Origin: Pseudomonas fluorescens
GTDB lineage: Bacteria; Pseudomonadota; Gammaproteobacteria; Pseudomonadales; Pseudomonadaceae
DNA: 64,000 nucleotides
NCBI RefSeq assembly: GCF_040448305.1
Contig: NZ_CP148752.1
Coordinates: 5,619,501 to 5,683,500, forward strand
Reading direction: 5' to 3'
Position numbers and translations under genes: made by a program. This document shows positions 52,439 to 61,032 of this stretch, piece after piece (position 1 is the stretch's first letter; each line of letters opens with the position of its first letter). Under the pieces are notes generated by a model that made no database searches, was not told where the DNA came from, and saw only the letters and a program-made list of their open reading frames with translations.

Positions 52439-53614
52439 ATGACCCGCTCATTACGCATCTTCTACATCGCGCTGTTCCTGGTGACCCTGCTGGTGCTCGG
52501 TCTGTGGTCGGTGCGCAGCTTCTTCGGCTTCAGCACCAACGCCGATGCGACGGTGCTCAACGGCCGCTGGAGCAAAGCCGTGGAAACGCACTACGACGAC
52601 GAGTTCCCGATCAAGCGCCTGGGCACCAACCTCTGGGCCGCACTGGATTTCAAACTGTTCAACGAAGGTCGTCCGGGCGTGGTGCTCGGTCGCGACCAGT
52701 GGTTGTACAGCGATGAAGAATTCCACCCGGTGGTCAACGAAGAGCTGAACCTGCAAGGCAACTACGCGCTGGTCGAAGGCGTGCGCCAGACCTTGAAGGA
52801 AAAAGGCGTGCAACTGGTGATGGCAGTGGTGCCGGCCAAGGTGCGCCTGTACCCGGAACACCTCGGTGAAGTGAAACCGGCGAGCATCCACGCCAACCTT
52901 TACAAGGACTTCCACCAGCGTCTGGCCGCCGACCGGATTCCGGCCCCTGACCTGCTCGGCCCGCTGCAACAGGCCAAGCAGAATGGCCAGCAAGTGTTCC
53001 TGCGCACCGACACCCACTGGACGCCGCAAGGTGCCGAGATCGCCGCCAACCGTCTGGCAAGGACCATTGCCGACAAGTACCCGCTGAGCGGCGAGCCGCA
53101 GCGTTTCGTTACCGAACCTGCCGAGACCATTACGCACAAGGGCGACCTGCGTCTGTTCCTGCCACTGGACCCGCTGTTCGAAAACCTGATGCCTAAACAG
53201 GAGCAATTGCAAAAGCGCAATACGGTCGCGGCTGAAGATCAGCCCGCCGGCGACGACGCGCTGTTCGCCAACACTGAAGTGCCAGTGGCCCTGATCGGCA
53301 CCAGCTACAGCGCCAACCCCACCTGGAACTTCGTCGGTGCGCTCAAGCAAGCGCTGAACAGCGACGTGGTCAATTACGCCGAAGACGGCCACGGCCCGAT
53401 TCAGCCGATGCTCAGCTATCTCAAAAGCGATGCCTTCAAGAACAGCCCGCCACAGGTGCTGATCTGGGAGTTCCCTGAACGATATCTGCCCGTGAACAAC
53501 GAAATCGGCGACGCCGACCCGCAGTGGGTCGCAGAGCTTAAACAAGCCGGCGCCCGCCAACAAAACGTAGCTGCAAACACTAAATCCGAGACGCCCGACC
53601 GGGCGCAAAACTGA
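52439..53614 (+). CDS. algJ: Alginate O-acetyltransferase AlgJ
   Basis: The 391-aa membrane-anchored, periplasm-facing protein is an SGNH-like relative of AlgX. One N-terminal transmembrane segment (IFYIALFLVTLLVLGLWSV) is followed by the Asp-His pair in FLRTDTHWTPQGAEIAANR and the Ser in LIGTSYSANPTWNFVG. It works with AlgI and AlgF. It lies 11 bp after algI, and algF follows 14 bp later. Confidence 0.97.
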   Translation: MTRSLRIFYIALFLVTLLVLGLWSVRSFFGFSTNADATVLNGRWSKAVETHYDDEFPIKRLGTNLWAALDFKLFNEGRPGVVLGRDQWLYSDEEFHPVVNEELNLQGNYALVEGVRQTLKEKGVQLVMAVVPAKVRLYPEHLGEVKPASIHANLYKDFHQRLAADRIPAPDLLGPLQQAKQNGQQVFLRTDTHWTPQGAEIAANRLARTIADKYPLSGEPQRFVTEPAETITHKGDLRLFLPLDPLFENLMPKQEQLQKRNTVAAEDQPAGDDALFANTEVPVALIGTSYSANPTWNFVGALKQALNSDVVNYAEDGHGPIQPMLSYLKSDAFKNSPPQVLIWEFPERYLPVNNEIGDADPQWVAELKQAGARQQNVAANTKSETPDRAQN

Positions 53615-53628
53615 AAGAGAGGTACACC

Positions 53629-54285
53629 ATGACTTTCACTACAACTCCTCGTCGTCTCGCTAAAAGCTTTGCCCTGGTTGCCGGCCTCAGCGTGCTGTCG
53701 GTACAGGCTTTCGCCGCAGGCGACGCCGCCCTGTACGGCCCGGTCGCGCCGAAAGGCTCGACCTTCGTGCGCATCTACAACGCTAGCAACGCCGAAGTCA
53801 GCGCCACCGTCGGCAGCACCAACCTGAGCGACGTCGCGCCACTGGCGAGCAGTGATTTCAGCTTCATGCCGGGCGGCGACTACAGCGCCAAGGTCGGCAG
53901 CCAGAGCCTGCCGGTGAAACTGGCCGGCGACCACTATTACACCCTGGTCAACAACGCCAGCGGCGCACCGCAACTGATCGAAGAGCCGCCGTTCAAGAAC
54001 AAGCAGAAGTCCCTGGTACGCGTGCAAAACCTCAGCGACAAGGCGCTGACCCTGAAGACCGCCGACGGCAAGACCGACGTAGTCCCGAACGTTGCACCCA
54101 AGGGTCGCGGCGAGCGTGAAATCAACCCGGTGAAGGTCAGCCTGGCCTTGTACGACGGCACCACCAAAGTCGGCGACGTGAAACCGGTCGCTCTGGAACG
54201 CGGTGAAGCCGCGGTGCTGTACGTCACCGGCAGCGGCAGCAGCCTGTCGCCGGTCTGGGTGAAACGCCCGGTGTCGACGCGCTAA
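53629..54285 (+). CDS. algF: Alginate acetylation protein AlgF
   Basis: The 218-aa periplasmic protein has signal peptide (SFALVAGLSVLSVQAFA, cleavage before AGDAALYG). Two beta domains carry the family pattern AALYGPVAPKGSTFVRIYNASN, and KPVALERGEAAVLYVTGSG lies near the end. AlgF is required for O-acetylation with AlgI and AlgJ; its exact job is unsettled. ATG 53629 follows AGAGAGGTACACC. A REPIN separates it from algA. Confidence 0.96.
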   Translation: MTFTTTPRRLAKSFALVAGLSVLSVQAFAAGDAALYGPVAPKGSTFVRIYNASNAEVSATVGSTNLSDVAPLASSDFSFMPGGDYSAKVGSQSLPVKLAGDHYYTLVNNASGAPQLIEEPPFKNKQKSLVRVQNLSDKALTLKTADGKTDVVPNVAPKGRGEREINPVKVSLALYDGTTKVGDVKPVALERGEAAVLYVTGSGSSLSPVWVKRPVSTR

Positions 54286-54315
54286 TACATTTTGCCTGAT
54301 TGACGCAGTTCCCCT

Positions 54316-54405
54316 TGTGGGAGCGAGCCTGCTCGCGATAGCGGACTGACATCCAATATTGATGTCGACTGACACACCGTCATCGCGAGCAGGCTCGCTC
54401 CTACA
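54316..54405. repeat. REPIN between algF and algA
   Basis: REP 54316-54338 and inverted REP 54383-54405 (TCCTAC variant) around 44 bp, lying between algF and algA. The centre is nearly the same as that of the algL-algI REPIN (TGACATNCAANATNGATGTCGACTGACA). Confidence 0.92.
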
Positions 54406-54500
54406 GGGGACCGCAGCGTCAATCCGGACACGAGACAAAAACAAGAGTGAAACGACAGAACGCAGTAGCTCTAACCAATCGATATTCAAGGAGTAACAAC

Positions 54501-55952
54501 ATGATTCCGGTGATCTTGTCAGGTGGTAGTGGCTCACGTCTTTGGCCGCTTTCCCGCAAACAATTCCCTAAGCAGTTCCTGGCCCTGACCGGCGAACACA
54601 CCCTGTTCCAGCAAACCCTGGAACGCCTGGTGTTCGAAGGCATGGACTCGCCAATCGTGGTCTGCAACAAGGACCACCGCTTCATCGTCAACGAGCAATT
54701 AGCGGCGCGCAAACTGGAAACCCAACGCATCCTGATGGAGCCGTTCGGTCGCAACACCGCGCCGGCCGTGGCCCTGACTGCGATGATGCTGGTCAGTGAA
54801 GGTCGCGACGAACTGATGCTGGTGCTGCCGGCCGACCACGTGCTGGAAGACCAGAAAGCCCTGCAGCGCGCCCTGGCCCTGGCCACCGTCGCCGCCGAAA
54901 ACGGTGAAATGGTGCTGTTCGGCGTGCCGGCCACCAAGCCGGAAACCGGTTATGGCTACATCAAGTCGACCAACGACTCGCTGCTGCCTGAAGGCGTCAG
55001 CCGTGTCTCGCACTTCGTCGAAAAACCCGACGTGAAGCGCGCCACCGAGTTCGTCCAGTCCGGCGGCTACTTCTGGAACAGCGGCATGTTCCTGTTCCGC
55101 GCCAGCCGCTTCCTCGAAGAGCTGAAGAAGCACGATCCGGACATCTACGACACCTGCCTGCTGACCCTGGAACGCAGCCATCAGGATGCCGACACCATCA
55201 CCTTCGACGAAGCCACCTTCGCCTGCTGCCCGGACAATTCCATCGACTACTCGGTGATGGAAAAAACCCAACGCGCCTGCGTCGTGCCGCTGACCGCGGG
55301 CTGGAGCGATGTCGGCTGCTGGTCGTCGCTGTGGGAAGTCAATGCAAAAGACGCCAACGGCAACGTCACCAAAGGCGACGTGGTGATCCAGGACAGCAAA
55401 AACTGCATGATCCACGGCAACGGCAAACTGGTGTCGGTGATCGGCCTGGAAAACATCGTGGTGGTGGAAACCAAGGACGCCATGATGATCGCCCACAAGG
55501 ACAAGGTCCAAGGCGTGAAACAGATGGTCAACACCCTCAACGAACAGGGCCGCAGCGAAACCCAGAACCACTGCGAGGTCTACCGTCCGTGGGGCTCCTA
55601 CGACTCGGTGGACATGGGCGGGCGCTTCCAGGTCAAGCACATCTCGGTCAAACCGGGCGCGTGCCTGTCGCTGCAGATGCACCACCACCGCGCCGAGCAC
55701 TGGATCGTGGTCAGCGGCACTGCCGAGGTGACCTGTGATGAAAACGTGTTCCTGCTGACCGAGAATCAGTCGACCTACATTCCGATCGCTTCGGTGCATC
55801 GCCTGCGTAACCCGGGGAAAATCCCGTTGGAGATCATCGAGGTGCAGTCGGGGAGCTATCTGGGTGAGGACGATATCGAGCGGTTTGAGGATATCTACGG
55901 GCGGTCGACGCCGGTTGAGCGTGGGGTTGCTGTGAAGACTATCGCGCAGTAA
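54501..55952 (+). CDS. algA: Mannose-6-phosphate isomerase / GDP-mannose pyrophosphorylase
   Basis: The 483-aa bifunctional enzyme feeds the pathway at both ends: fructose-6-phosphate to mannose-6-phosphate, and mannose-1-phosphate to GDP-mannose. The N-terminal nucleotidyltransferase shows MIPVILSGGSGSRLWPLSRKQFPKQFL and FVEKPD. The C-terminal cupin isomerase shows RPWGSYDSVDMGGRFQVKHISVKPG, HHHRAEHWIVVSGTAEV (metal His) and YIPIASVHRLRNPG. ATG 54501 follows AAGGAG. It is the last gene of the alginate operon. Confidence 0.97.
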   Translation: MIPVILSGGSGSRLWPLSRKQFPKQFLALTGEHTLFQQTLERLVFEGMDSPIVVCNKDHRFIVNEQLAARKLETQRILMEPFGRNTAPAVALTAMMLVSEGRDELMLVLPADHVLEDQKALQRALALATVAAENGEMVLFGVPATKPETGYGYIKSTNDSLLPEGVSRVSHFVEKPDVKRATEFVQSGGYFWNSGMFLFRASRFLEELKKHDPDIYDTCLLTLERSHQDADTITFDEATFACCPDNSIDYSVMEKTQRACVVPLTAGWSDVGCWSSLWEVNAKDANGNVTKGDVVIQDSKNCMIHGNGKLVSVIGLENIVVVETKDAMMIAHKDKVQGVKQMVNTLNEQGRSETQNHCEVYRPWGSYDSVDMGGRFQVKHISVKPGACLSLQMHHHRAEHWIVVSGTAEVTCDENVFLLTENQSTYIPIASVHRLRNPGKIPLEIIEVQSGSYLGEDDIERFEDIYGRSTPVERGVAVKTIAQ

Positions 55953-55965
55953 GCGATTGGTAAAA

Positions 55966-56024
55966 ATAGCTCCCATTCAGTCCACTGCGTCCCTATCCGC
56001 AGTGGGTTGGGTGGGGGCTTTTTA
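55966..56024. terminator. Terminator of the alginate operon, shared with tccC
   Basis: Nested stems AGCTCCCA/TGGGGGCT and CCACTGCG/CGCAGTGG are followed by TTTTT at 56019-56023. The A5 at 55962-55966 allows use on the other strand. It starts 13 bp after the algA stop and touches the stop codon of the convergent tccC gene. Confidence 0.85.
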
Positions 56025-58841
56025 GTATCTGTTTGTAGCGTTCACATAGCTCGCGACATGCTTCACGCGATCAAAGACATAACTACGTGGAAGAAGATCA
56101 AACCCTCCAAAATCATTGTCAAACATATAGTCCAGCTTCCGATACTCATCTTTTATTGATAACAGCTGCATATACTTATTTCGAATTTTACCAATTTCGC
56201 GAATGCGCTCCATTGACGACCCATCAGGAAAATCAAGTTTACTATTATCTAATAATTTAGCATCGTCCATAGAGTACTTCGGATCAGCCTCTGCCAACGC
56301 AGTCTCTCTGATAACATCAACCTCGAACTGACCAACATCCAATGTATGAGCCCTAGGAAATATTGGCCATGCGTCTACAACCACAACCTTATCAAATGGC
56401 AACTCTCGGAGATCACCAATAATACTAAAACCGTGATCAACACCCTTTGCAGACACTCTAAAAACCGGCTGCGTTGTTTGAGCACTCGCAAGAAGGTTGA
56501 ATGTTATCCTTGCGTGCTCTCCACATGCTCCAATTCCCGAAGCTATAGCCGCCTGCACCCGATTTTCAGACTCTCGCACCTGCTTATGCTCCAAAACCAT
56601 TTCCAGTGGACTCAAATCTCCCCTCAACAGGTCAACAATCTGATTCGGAGCACCTTTCCCCAATAGCAGCTTCGTAATCATATTCGCATCACGCGCATGC
56701 AGTAGAGCGTTATAGAGTTCTTCATTGACCTCCCGAAAAACCGGCTTTACTTTAATTTTAAACCCAGGAACATCATCATTCAGTTCACTGATCGGTGATA
56801 TCTCCCGCCCATCAAACTGAATCGATTTCTTTTGATCAGCATTCAGCGCATTAACATAAATCTTATTTGTGCCTTGAATATCTTTGTAGCTGAGAGGGTT
56901 ACCACCAAGGAATGCGAACAAATCAAGACCATCAACACTCCCTTCGGGATCCGGATTCAACCACCGCTGCCAGCCCGCCACGTAATACCTGAACCCGTAG
57001 TAATACAGCCCCGTCGCATCCCGCTCCTTTCCCGAATAACGCACCGTCCTGTAACTCGCCTCTACCTCCCCGCGCCCGGCGAACCAAGCGGTGGTGCCGT
57101 ATGGGTGATAACGCTCCTGGCTGATCACTTCACCGTCATCGTCAAGTTCCAGGGTGCAGGAGCCCAGATGATCAGTCAGGTGGTAGCGGTATTGGTCATT
57201 GCCCATGTCTTTCGGCGGCTCGGACTCCCAATGCAACACCCGCACACTGCTGCGCCCGGTCTGCACGTTGATCACCTGCAGCATTTCGCCGGTGCCGCTG
57301 TCATTACGCAGCTCCAGGTTCGGTAGAAAACGGGTTTCAGCAATCAGCGTCCGGGCATGGGCGAGCGTCTCGCGGACTTTGCGCAGGCGCATACCGTCGG
57401 CACCGTAGACATAATGTTCACGGTCGTTGAGACCCGAGTCGCGCACCACTGGCCGCACTTCGCCCAACTGGTTGCGCAGGTCCCAGGCCAGGGCCTGCCC
57501 CGGTTGCAGGTTGAGCAGGTTGCCGTTGCCGTCGAAGCCTCGGCGGAAGTCGTCTTCACCGGGCTCCATGCCTTCCAGCACCGGCAGGCAACGGTTGCTG
57601 TGCGCCGCCGCGACCAGTCGATGTCCATGACTTTGCGGACCTTCGTGGGTCAGTTCCAACAGATTACCGCCCGTATCGTAGTGATAGGTCTGGCGGTAAT
57701 TGGCGCGGGGCGCGGGGTCATCAAACGTCGAAAACTGTGGGCCTTTATTGGCACCGCCCGCTTCCCAACCCGTGGCTTCAATCAGTTGCGACAGGCTGTC
57801 GTAGGCGTAGCGATTGACCGGTTCGATCCGCTGGTTGGCGAAGTAGCGAATCGGCTGCGCGACATCCTCGATGCTCAGCACGTTGCCCACCGGGTCGTAG
57901 GCGTAGTGCAGGTCTTGCCGGGCTTCGTTGCCGCGTTGCGCCTGGAGGCGGGTCAGTCGGCCATTCTGCGCGTCGTATTCCAGCGTGGTGATCACGTCGT
58001 TGCCGGCGACTTCCCGTTCGGTCTGGCCGTGGGCGTTGTAGGTGATGGCGCTGAGCAGCGTTTTCGGGGTGGGTACGCCGTTGAGTTGCAGGCTGACCGC
58101 GCGCAATTGGCCGTCGAGGGTTTGATGGAATAACTGGCGGTGCCCCTTGGCATCGGTTTGATGGGAGACCTCGCCCAATGCGTTGAAGTGCGATCGGGTG
58201 ATAGCGCCTTCGCCCGGCTCCAGCAGCAATTCGCGATCGGCTACCGGCTCGGGCCAATCCGGCAGCGACAACGCTTGCAGAAAATGCCGCGCCTGCTCCA
58301 CTGCCGCGCCGTGCAAGCCGAACTCGGTAAACCGCTGCGTCCCCGCCGGATCATCATGGCGAATCAGTTGACCGCATTGGTTGTGCTCGGCAAAAGTCGG
58401 ATCGCTCGCGCCGTAACTCAAGCGCTCCGCACAAACCGCTTCGCCGTCCATCGTCTGTTCGAACACCGATTCCGGGCGCAACTGAGTGTCGTATTGCAGC
58501 CTGCGCTGTGAGCCCCGGCCATCCCAGTGATGGAGCGGCTGCCCCGCCTCACCCGACAGCGCCACACGCCACCCGGCATCGACGCTGTTGGTACTCAACA
58601 CCGCGCCGGACAAGGCGTAAACCGTTTGCAAATTAGGCGGTGCCGAAGCGTCCAGAAACAACCGCGGGTCCCACTGCGCAACCGCGCGCCCTGCCCAATC
58701 ATGGGCCGTGCGGTTGACCCGTGCCTGAGGCGGCACGCCGTCGATGTCACGCCAGTAACCCACGGCGCGGACTGGCAACCCCCGAGGGTCACTTGTGGTC
58801 AGGCTCGGGGTGTGGCGGTGGATTGAAAGGGTTGCTGGCAC
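56022..58841 (-). CDS. TccC/RHS-family toxin complex C subunit with candidate papain-like tip
   Basis: The 939-aa protein resembles Tc toxin C subunits. Signatures are DPRGLPVRAVGYWRD, TAHDWAGRAVAQWDPRL, LSGAVLSTNSVDAGWRVALSGEAG, CGQLIRHDDPAGT and YD-type repeats. The RHS core spans YRYHLTDHLGS to DPEGSVDGLDLFAFLGGNP (ends near residue 657; D631 and D637 would serve in self-cleavage). The last 282 residues are a variable tip in AT-rich DNA. They contain GACGEHARITF (C773), VDHGFSII (H803) and VVVDAWP (D823), spaced like a papain/transglutaminase-type triad. No tcA or tcB gene and no immunity gene adjoin it. GTG 58841 follows GGAG. Confidence 0.88.
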   Translation of the reverse strand: MPATLSIHRHTPSLTTSDPRGLPVRAVGYWRDIDGVPPQARVNRTAHDWAGRAVAQWDPRLFLDASAPPNLQTVYALSGAVLSTNSVDAGWRVALSGEAGQPLHHWDGRGSQRRLQYDTQLRPESVFEQTMDGEAVCAERLSYGASDPTFAEHNQCGQLIRHDDPAGTQRFTEFGLHGAAVEQARHFLQALSLPDWPEPVADRELLLEPGEGAITRSHFNALGEVSHQTDAKGHRQLFHQTLDGQLRAVSLQLNGVPTPKTLLSAITYNAHGQTEREVAGNDVITTLEYDAQNGRLTRLQAQRGNEARQDLHYAYDPVGNVLSIEDVAQPIRYFANQRIEPVNRYAYDSLSQLIEATGWEAGGANKGPQFSTFDDPAPRANYRQTYHYDTGGNLLELTHEGPQSHGHRLVAAAHSNRCLPVLEGMEPGEDDFRRGFDGNGNLLNLQPGQALAWDLRNQLGEVRPVVRDSGLNDREHYVYGADGMRLRKVRETLAHARTLIAETRFLPNLELRNDSGTGEMLQVINVQTGRSSVRVLHWESEPPKDMGNDQYRYHLTDHLGSCTLELDDDGEVISQERYHPYGTTAWFAGRGEVEASYRTVRYSGKERDATGLYYYGFRYYVAGWQRWLNPDPEGSVDGLDLFAFLGGNPLSYKDIQGTNKIYVNALNADQKKSIQFDGREISPISELNDDVPGFKIKVKPVFREVNEELYNALLHARDANMITKLLLGKGAPNQIVDLLRGDLSPLEMVLEHKQVRESENRVQAAIASGIGACGEHARITFNLLASAQTTQPVFRVSAKGVDHGFSIIGDLRELPFDKVVVVDAWPIFPRAHTLDVGQFEVDVIRETALAEADPKYSMDDAKLLDNSKLDFPDGSSMERIREIGKIRNKYMQLLSIKDEYRKLDYMFDNDFGGFDLLPRSYVFDRVKHVASYVNATNRY

Positions 58842-58984
58842 GGTAGCCGCTCCGGAATCACTCCCCTCATCTAAGCCTGTCGATCAAGTGCCTGGCTACT
58901 GTCAGAAATTACAGGGCCGACAGACGGACTTCTGTACCATCGCCACGCCCCGCCCATCGCCAACCCCACCTGCGCTTAGGTAGG

Positions 58985-59479
58985 ATGACCCTCTCTATTC
59001 CCGAGATTTACGTCATGTTCATCGGCGCCCTGCTGGTCATCACCTGGCTGATCCTGTTGCTGCGCTATCCAGCCAAGGCCTTGCCCGTATCCCTGGCGGC
59101 TGCCGTGGGGCTGGGTATCGTCGCCACTTGGGTCATCTGGATGGACCAGCACGAGCTCAAGCAACTGCAACGCCTGGAGTTGCGCATCAGTTACGCACCG
59201 CAGCAGTGTCCCGCCGACCGCCCATTGCAATTGACCCTCAACAACGGCAATGACGTGCCGCTGACTGAGCTGCGCTGGCGGGTCGCGGCTTATGCACCGG
59301 GCGATACGGTGAACCTGGCCGACAATCAATACTCCGCCCCGCGCTATCGTGGCCCCGGCGAATTGCAGGCCGGAGGCAACTGGGAAGACTGTTTGCCGCT
59401 GCCGCCATTGCGCCCTGGCTACCGTCCGGAAACCCTGGAGTTTCGCGCCGAGCGATTGCAGGGTAGTTTTTCCGACTGA
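58985..59479 (+). CDS. Small membrane-anchored protein of unknown function
   Basis: The 164-aa protein has two close hydrophobic segments (about residues 8-30 and 35-55) and a soluble beta-rich part from about residue 60. That part is RLELRISYAPQQCPADRPLQLTLNNGNDVPLTELRWRVAAYAPGDTVNL to the end, with two cysteines (QQC, EDC). It resembles a group in Pseudomonas genomes often labelled multidrug transporter without evidence. I do not recognise a function. The ATG at 59015 could be the true start. It is divergent from tccC and 33 bp upstream of the SDR gene. Confidence 0.75.
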   Translation: MTLSIPEIYVMFIGALLVITWLILLLRYPAKALPVSLAAAVGLGIVATWVIWMDQHELKQLQRLELRISYAPQQCPADRPLQLTLNNGNDVPLTELRWRVAAYAPGDTVNLADNQYSAPRYRGPGELQAGGNWEDCLPLPPLRPGYRPETLEFRAERLQGSFSD

Positions 59480-59512
59480 TCCCTTCCCCATTTTTTGCAC
59501 AAGGAATGCGCC

Positions 59513-60337
59513 ATGCCCGTTGCGTTGATTACCGGTTGCTCCAGCGGCATTGGCCGCGCCCTCGCCGATGCGTTCAAGGTCGCCGGCTATGAAGTCTGGG
59601 CCAGTGCCCGCAAGGCCGAAGATGTCGCGGCACTCACCGCTGCGGGTTTCACCGCCGTGCAACTGGATGTCAACGACACCGCGGCACTCGAAGCCTTGAG
59701 CGAGCGAATCAACCAACAAACCGGCGGCCTCGATGTGCTGATCAACAACGCGGGCTATGGCGCCATGGGGCCGTTGCTCGATGGCGGCGTACCGGCCATG
59801 CAACGCCAGTTCGAAACCAATGTGTTCGCTGTCGTTGGCGTCACTCGCGCGATGTTTCCCGTGCTGCGCCGGACCAAAGGATTGGTCGTGAATATCGGCA
59901 GCGTTTCGGGTGTGTTGGTCACGCCATTCGCCGGTGCCTACTGCGCCTCGAAAGCCGCAGTGCATGCCTTGAGTGATGCCTTGCGCATGGAACTGGCGCC
60001 GTTCGGTGTGCGGGTCATGGAAGTCCAGCCGGGGGCCATCGCTTCCAGCTTCGCCAGGAATGCCGGGCACGAAGCCGAGCAACTGATCAGTGAGCAATCG
60101 CCATGGTTTCCGCTGCGCGAAGGCATACGCGCTCGGGCCAAAGCCTCTCAGGACAACCCGACCCCGGCCATTGAGTTTGCGGCTGGATTGCTCAAGGCTG
60201 TGCAGCAGGACAAGCCGCCGCGACTGATTCGCCTCGGCAATGGCAGCCGCGCGTTGCCGCTACTGGCAGGTTTGTTGCCCAAGGGGCTGCTGGAATCGGG
60301 GCTGATGAAGCGATTCGGGTTGCGTGGGCAGCTCTGA
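59513..60337 (+). CDS. Short-chain dehydrogenase/reductase
   Basis: The 274-aa classical SDR has the NAD(P) motif TGCSSGIGRALADAF, the NAG motif DVLINNAGYGAMGPL, the catalytic Ser in NIGSVSGVL and YxxxK as Y-CASK in AGAYCASKAAVHAL. The Arg-containing SARKAEDV suggests NADP preference. The C-terminal part (PRLIRLGNGSRALPLLAGLLPKGLLESGLMKRFGL) is typical of this Pseudomonas subgroup. The substrate is not known. ATG 59513 follows AAGGAATGCGCC; a frame start at 59495 is less likely. Confidence 0.93.
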   Translation: MPVALITGCSSGIGRALADAFKVAGYEVWASARKAEDVAALTAAGFTAVQLDVNDTAALEALSERINQQTGGLDVLINNAGYGAMGPLLDGGVPAMQRQFETNVFAVVGVTRAMFPVLRRTKGLVVNIGSVSGVLVTPFAGAYCASKAAVHALSDALRMELAPFGVRVMEVQPGAIASSFARNAGHEAEQLISEQSPWFPLREGIRARAKASQDNPTPAIEFAAGLLKAVQQDKPPRLIRLGNGSRALPLLAGLLPKGLLESGLMKRFGLRGQL

Positions 60338-60353
60338 GACCGCATCGCCCCCT

Positions 60354-60444
60354 TCGCGAGCAGGCTCGCTCCCACAGGGCTCCGTGTTCAGCCACTGTCT
60401 TTGTGGACAACTCCAATCCCTTGTGGGAGCGAGCCTGCTCGCGA
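60354..60444. repeat. REPIN between the SDR gene and the NTF2-like gene
   Basis: Inverted REP 60354-60376 and REP 60422-60444 face each other with about 45 bp between. It starts 17 bp after the SDR stop. Confidence 0.92.
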
Positions 60445-60483
60445 AGGCGTCAGAAGAAACACCACAGATTTTCAGGAAACAAC

Positions 60484-60882
60484 ATGACCGACTACACCGA
60501 ATACTTCGAAGAAGTGATCCAGGCCCACGTGGCCATCGAACAATGGCTGGCGGAAGAACGCGACGCGTCCGAACTCGAAAAACTGCTGACACGTTTTTCG
60601 CCGCAGTTCTCCATGGTCTCACCACTCGGTCGGGTGCTGGATTTTGACGCGCTGAGCGAATTGTTCACGCTGGCGGGTGGCAAGAAGCTCGGGTTCCGGA
60701 TCGAGCTCAGTGAGTTATGTGGCATTGCGCTGTACGACGGTGGCGCGACCGTGAGTTACCGTGAGCAACAGACCGATGCCACCGGGCTGCACTCGGATCG
60801 TCGCTCGACCGTGGTGTTTGAAAAGCATGCCGATGGCCGGGTGATCTGGCGGCATTTGCATGAGACGTTTTGCAAGGAGTGA
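60484..60882 (+). CDS. NTF2-like (DUF4440-type) protein
   Basis: The 132-aa protein has the small cone fold. A first helix region reads YFEEVIQAHVAIEQWLAEERDASELEKLLTRFSPQFSMVSPLGRVLDF. A strand-rich half ends IALYDGGATVSYREQQTDATGLHSDRRSTVVFEKHADGRVIWRHLHETF. This matches a group of short NTF2-like proteins in gamma-proteobacteria with unknown ligand. ATG 60484 is preferred; the frame upstream of it is only REP sequence. Confidence 0.88.
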   Translation: MTDYTEYFEEVIQAHVAIEQWLAEERDASELEKLLTRFSPQFSMVSPLGRVLDFDALSELFTLAGGKKLGFRIELSELCGIALYDGGATVSYREQQTDATGLHSDRRSTVVFEKHADGRVIWRHLHETFCKE

Positions 60883-60904
60883 AATGTGGACCGAGCCACC
60901 CCCA

Positions 60905-61010
60905 TCGCGAGCAGGCTCGCTCCCACACTGGATTTGTGTCCTACATAAATTCATCGGTCACTGAAGATCAAATGTGGGAGCGGCGGTGCGGCGATCCGAC
61001 TTGCTCGCGA
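60905..61010. repeat. REP pair with a variant right half
   Basis: Inverted REP 60905-60927 is followed by a variant element at 60973-61010. The variant begins with the GTGGGAGCGGCGGTGCGGCG type also seen at 4339, then returns to TTGCTCGCGA. It may be a REP interrupted or converted by a second repeat family. Confidence 0.8.
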
Positions 61011-61032
61011 AGCAGGCGACTCGGTCTATCGG

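Noticed and set aside
53416..54537. 373-aa minus-strand open frame across algJ, algF and the REPIN
   Set aside because: It runs antisense through two well-supported genes and translates the REPIN; no family signal.
57357..58133. 258-aa plus-strand open frame within tccC as a possible immunity gene
   Set aside because: It is antisense to the conserved RHS core, not the variable tip, and reads as a shadow frame.
29218..61010. Possible CRISPR array from the repeated GTGGGAGCGAGC/GCTCGCGA units
   Set aside because: The units are palindromic, occur one or two at a time in separate gaps and have no regular spacers or cas genes. They are REP/REPIN elements.
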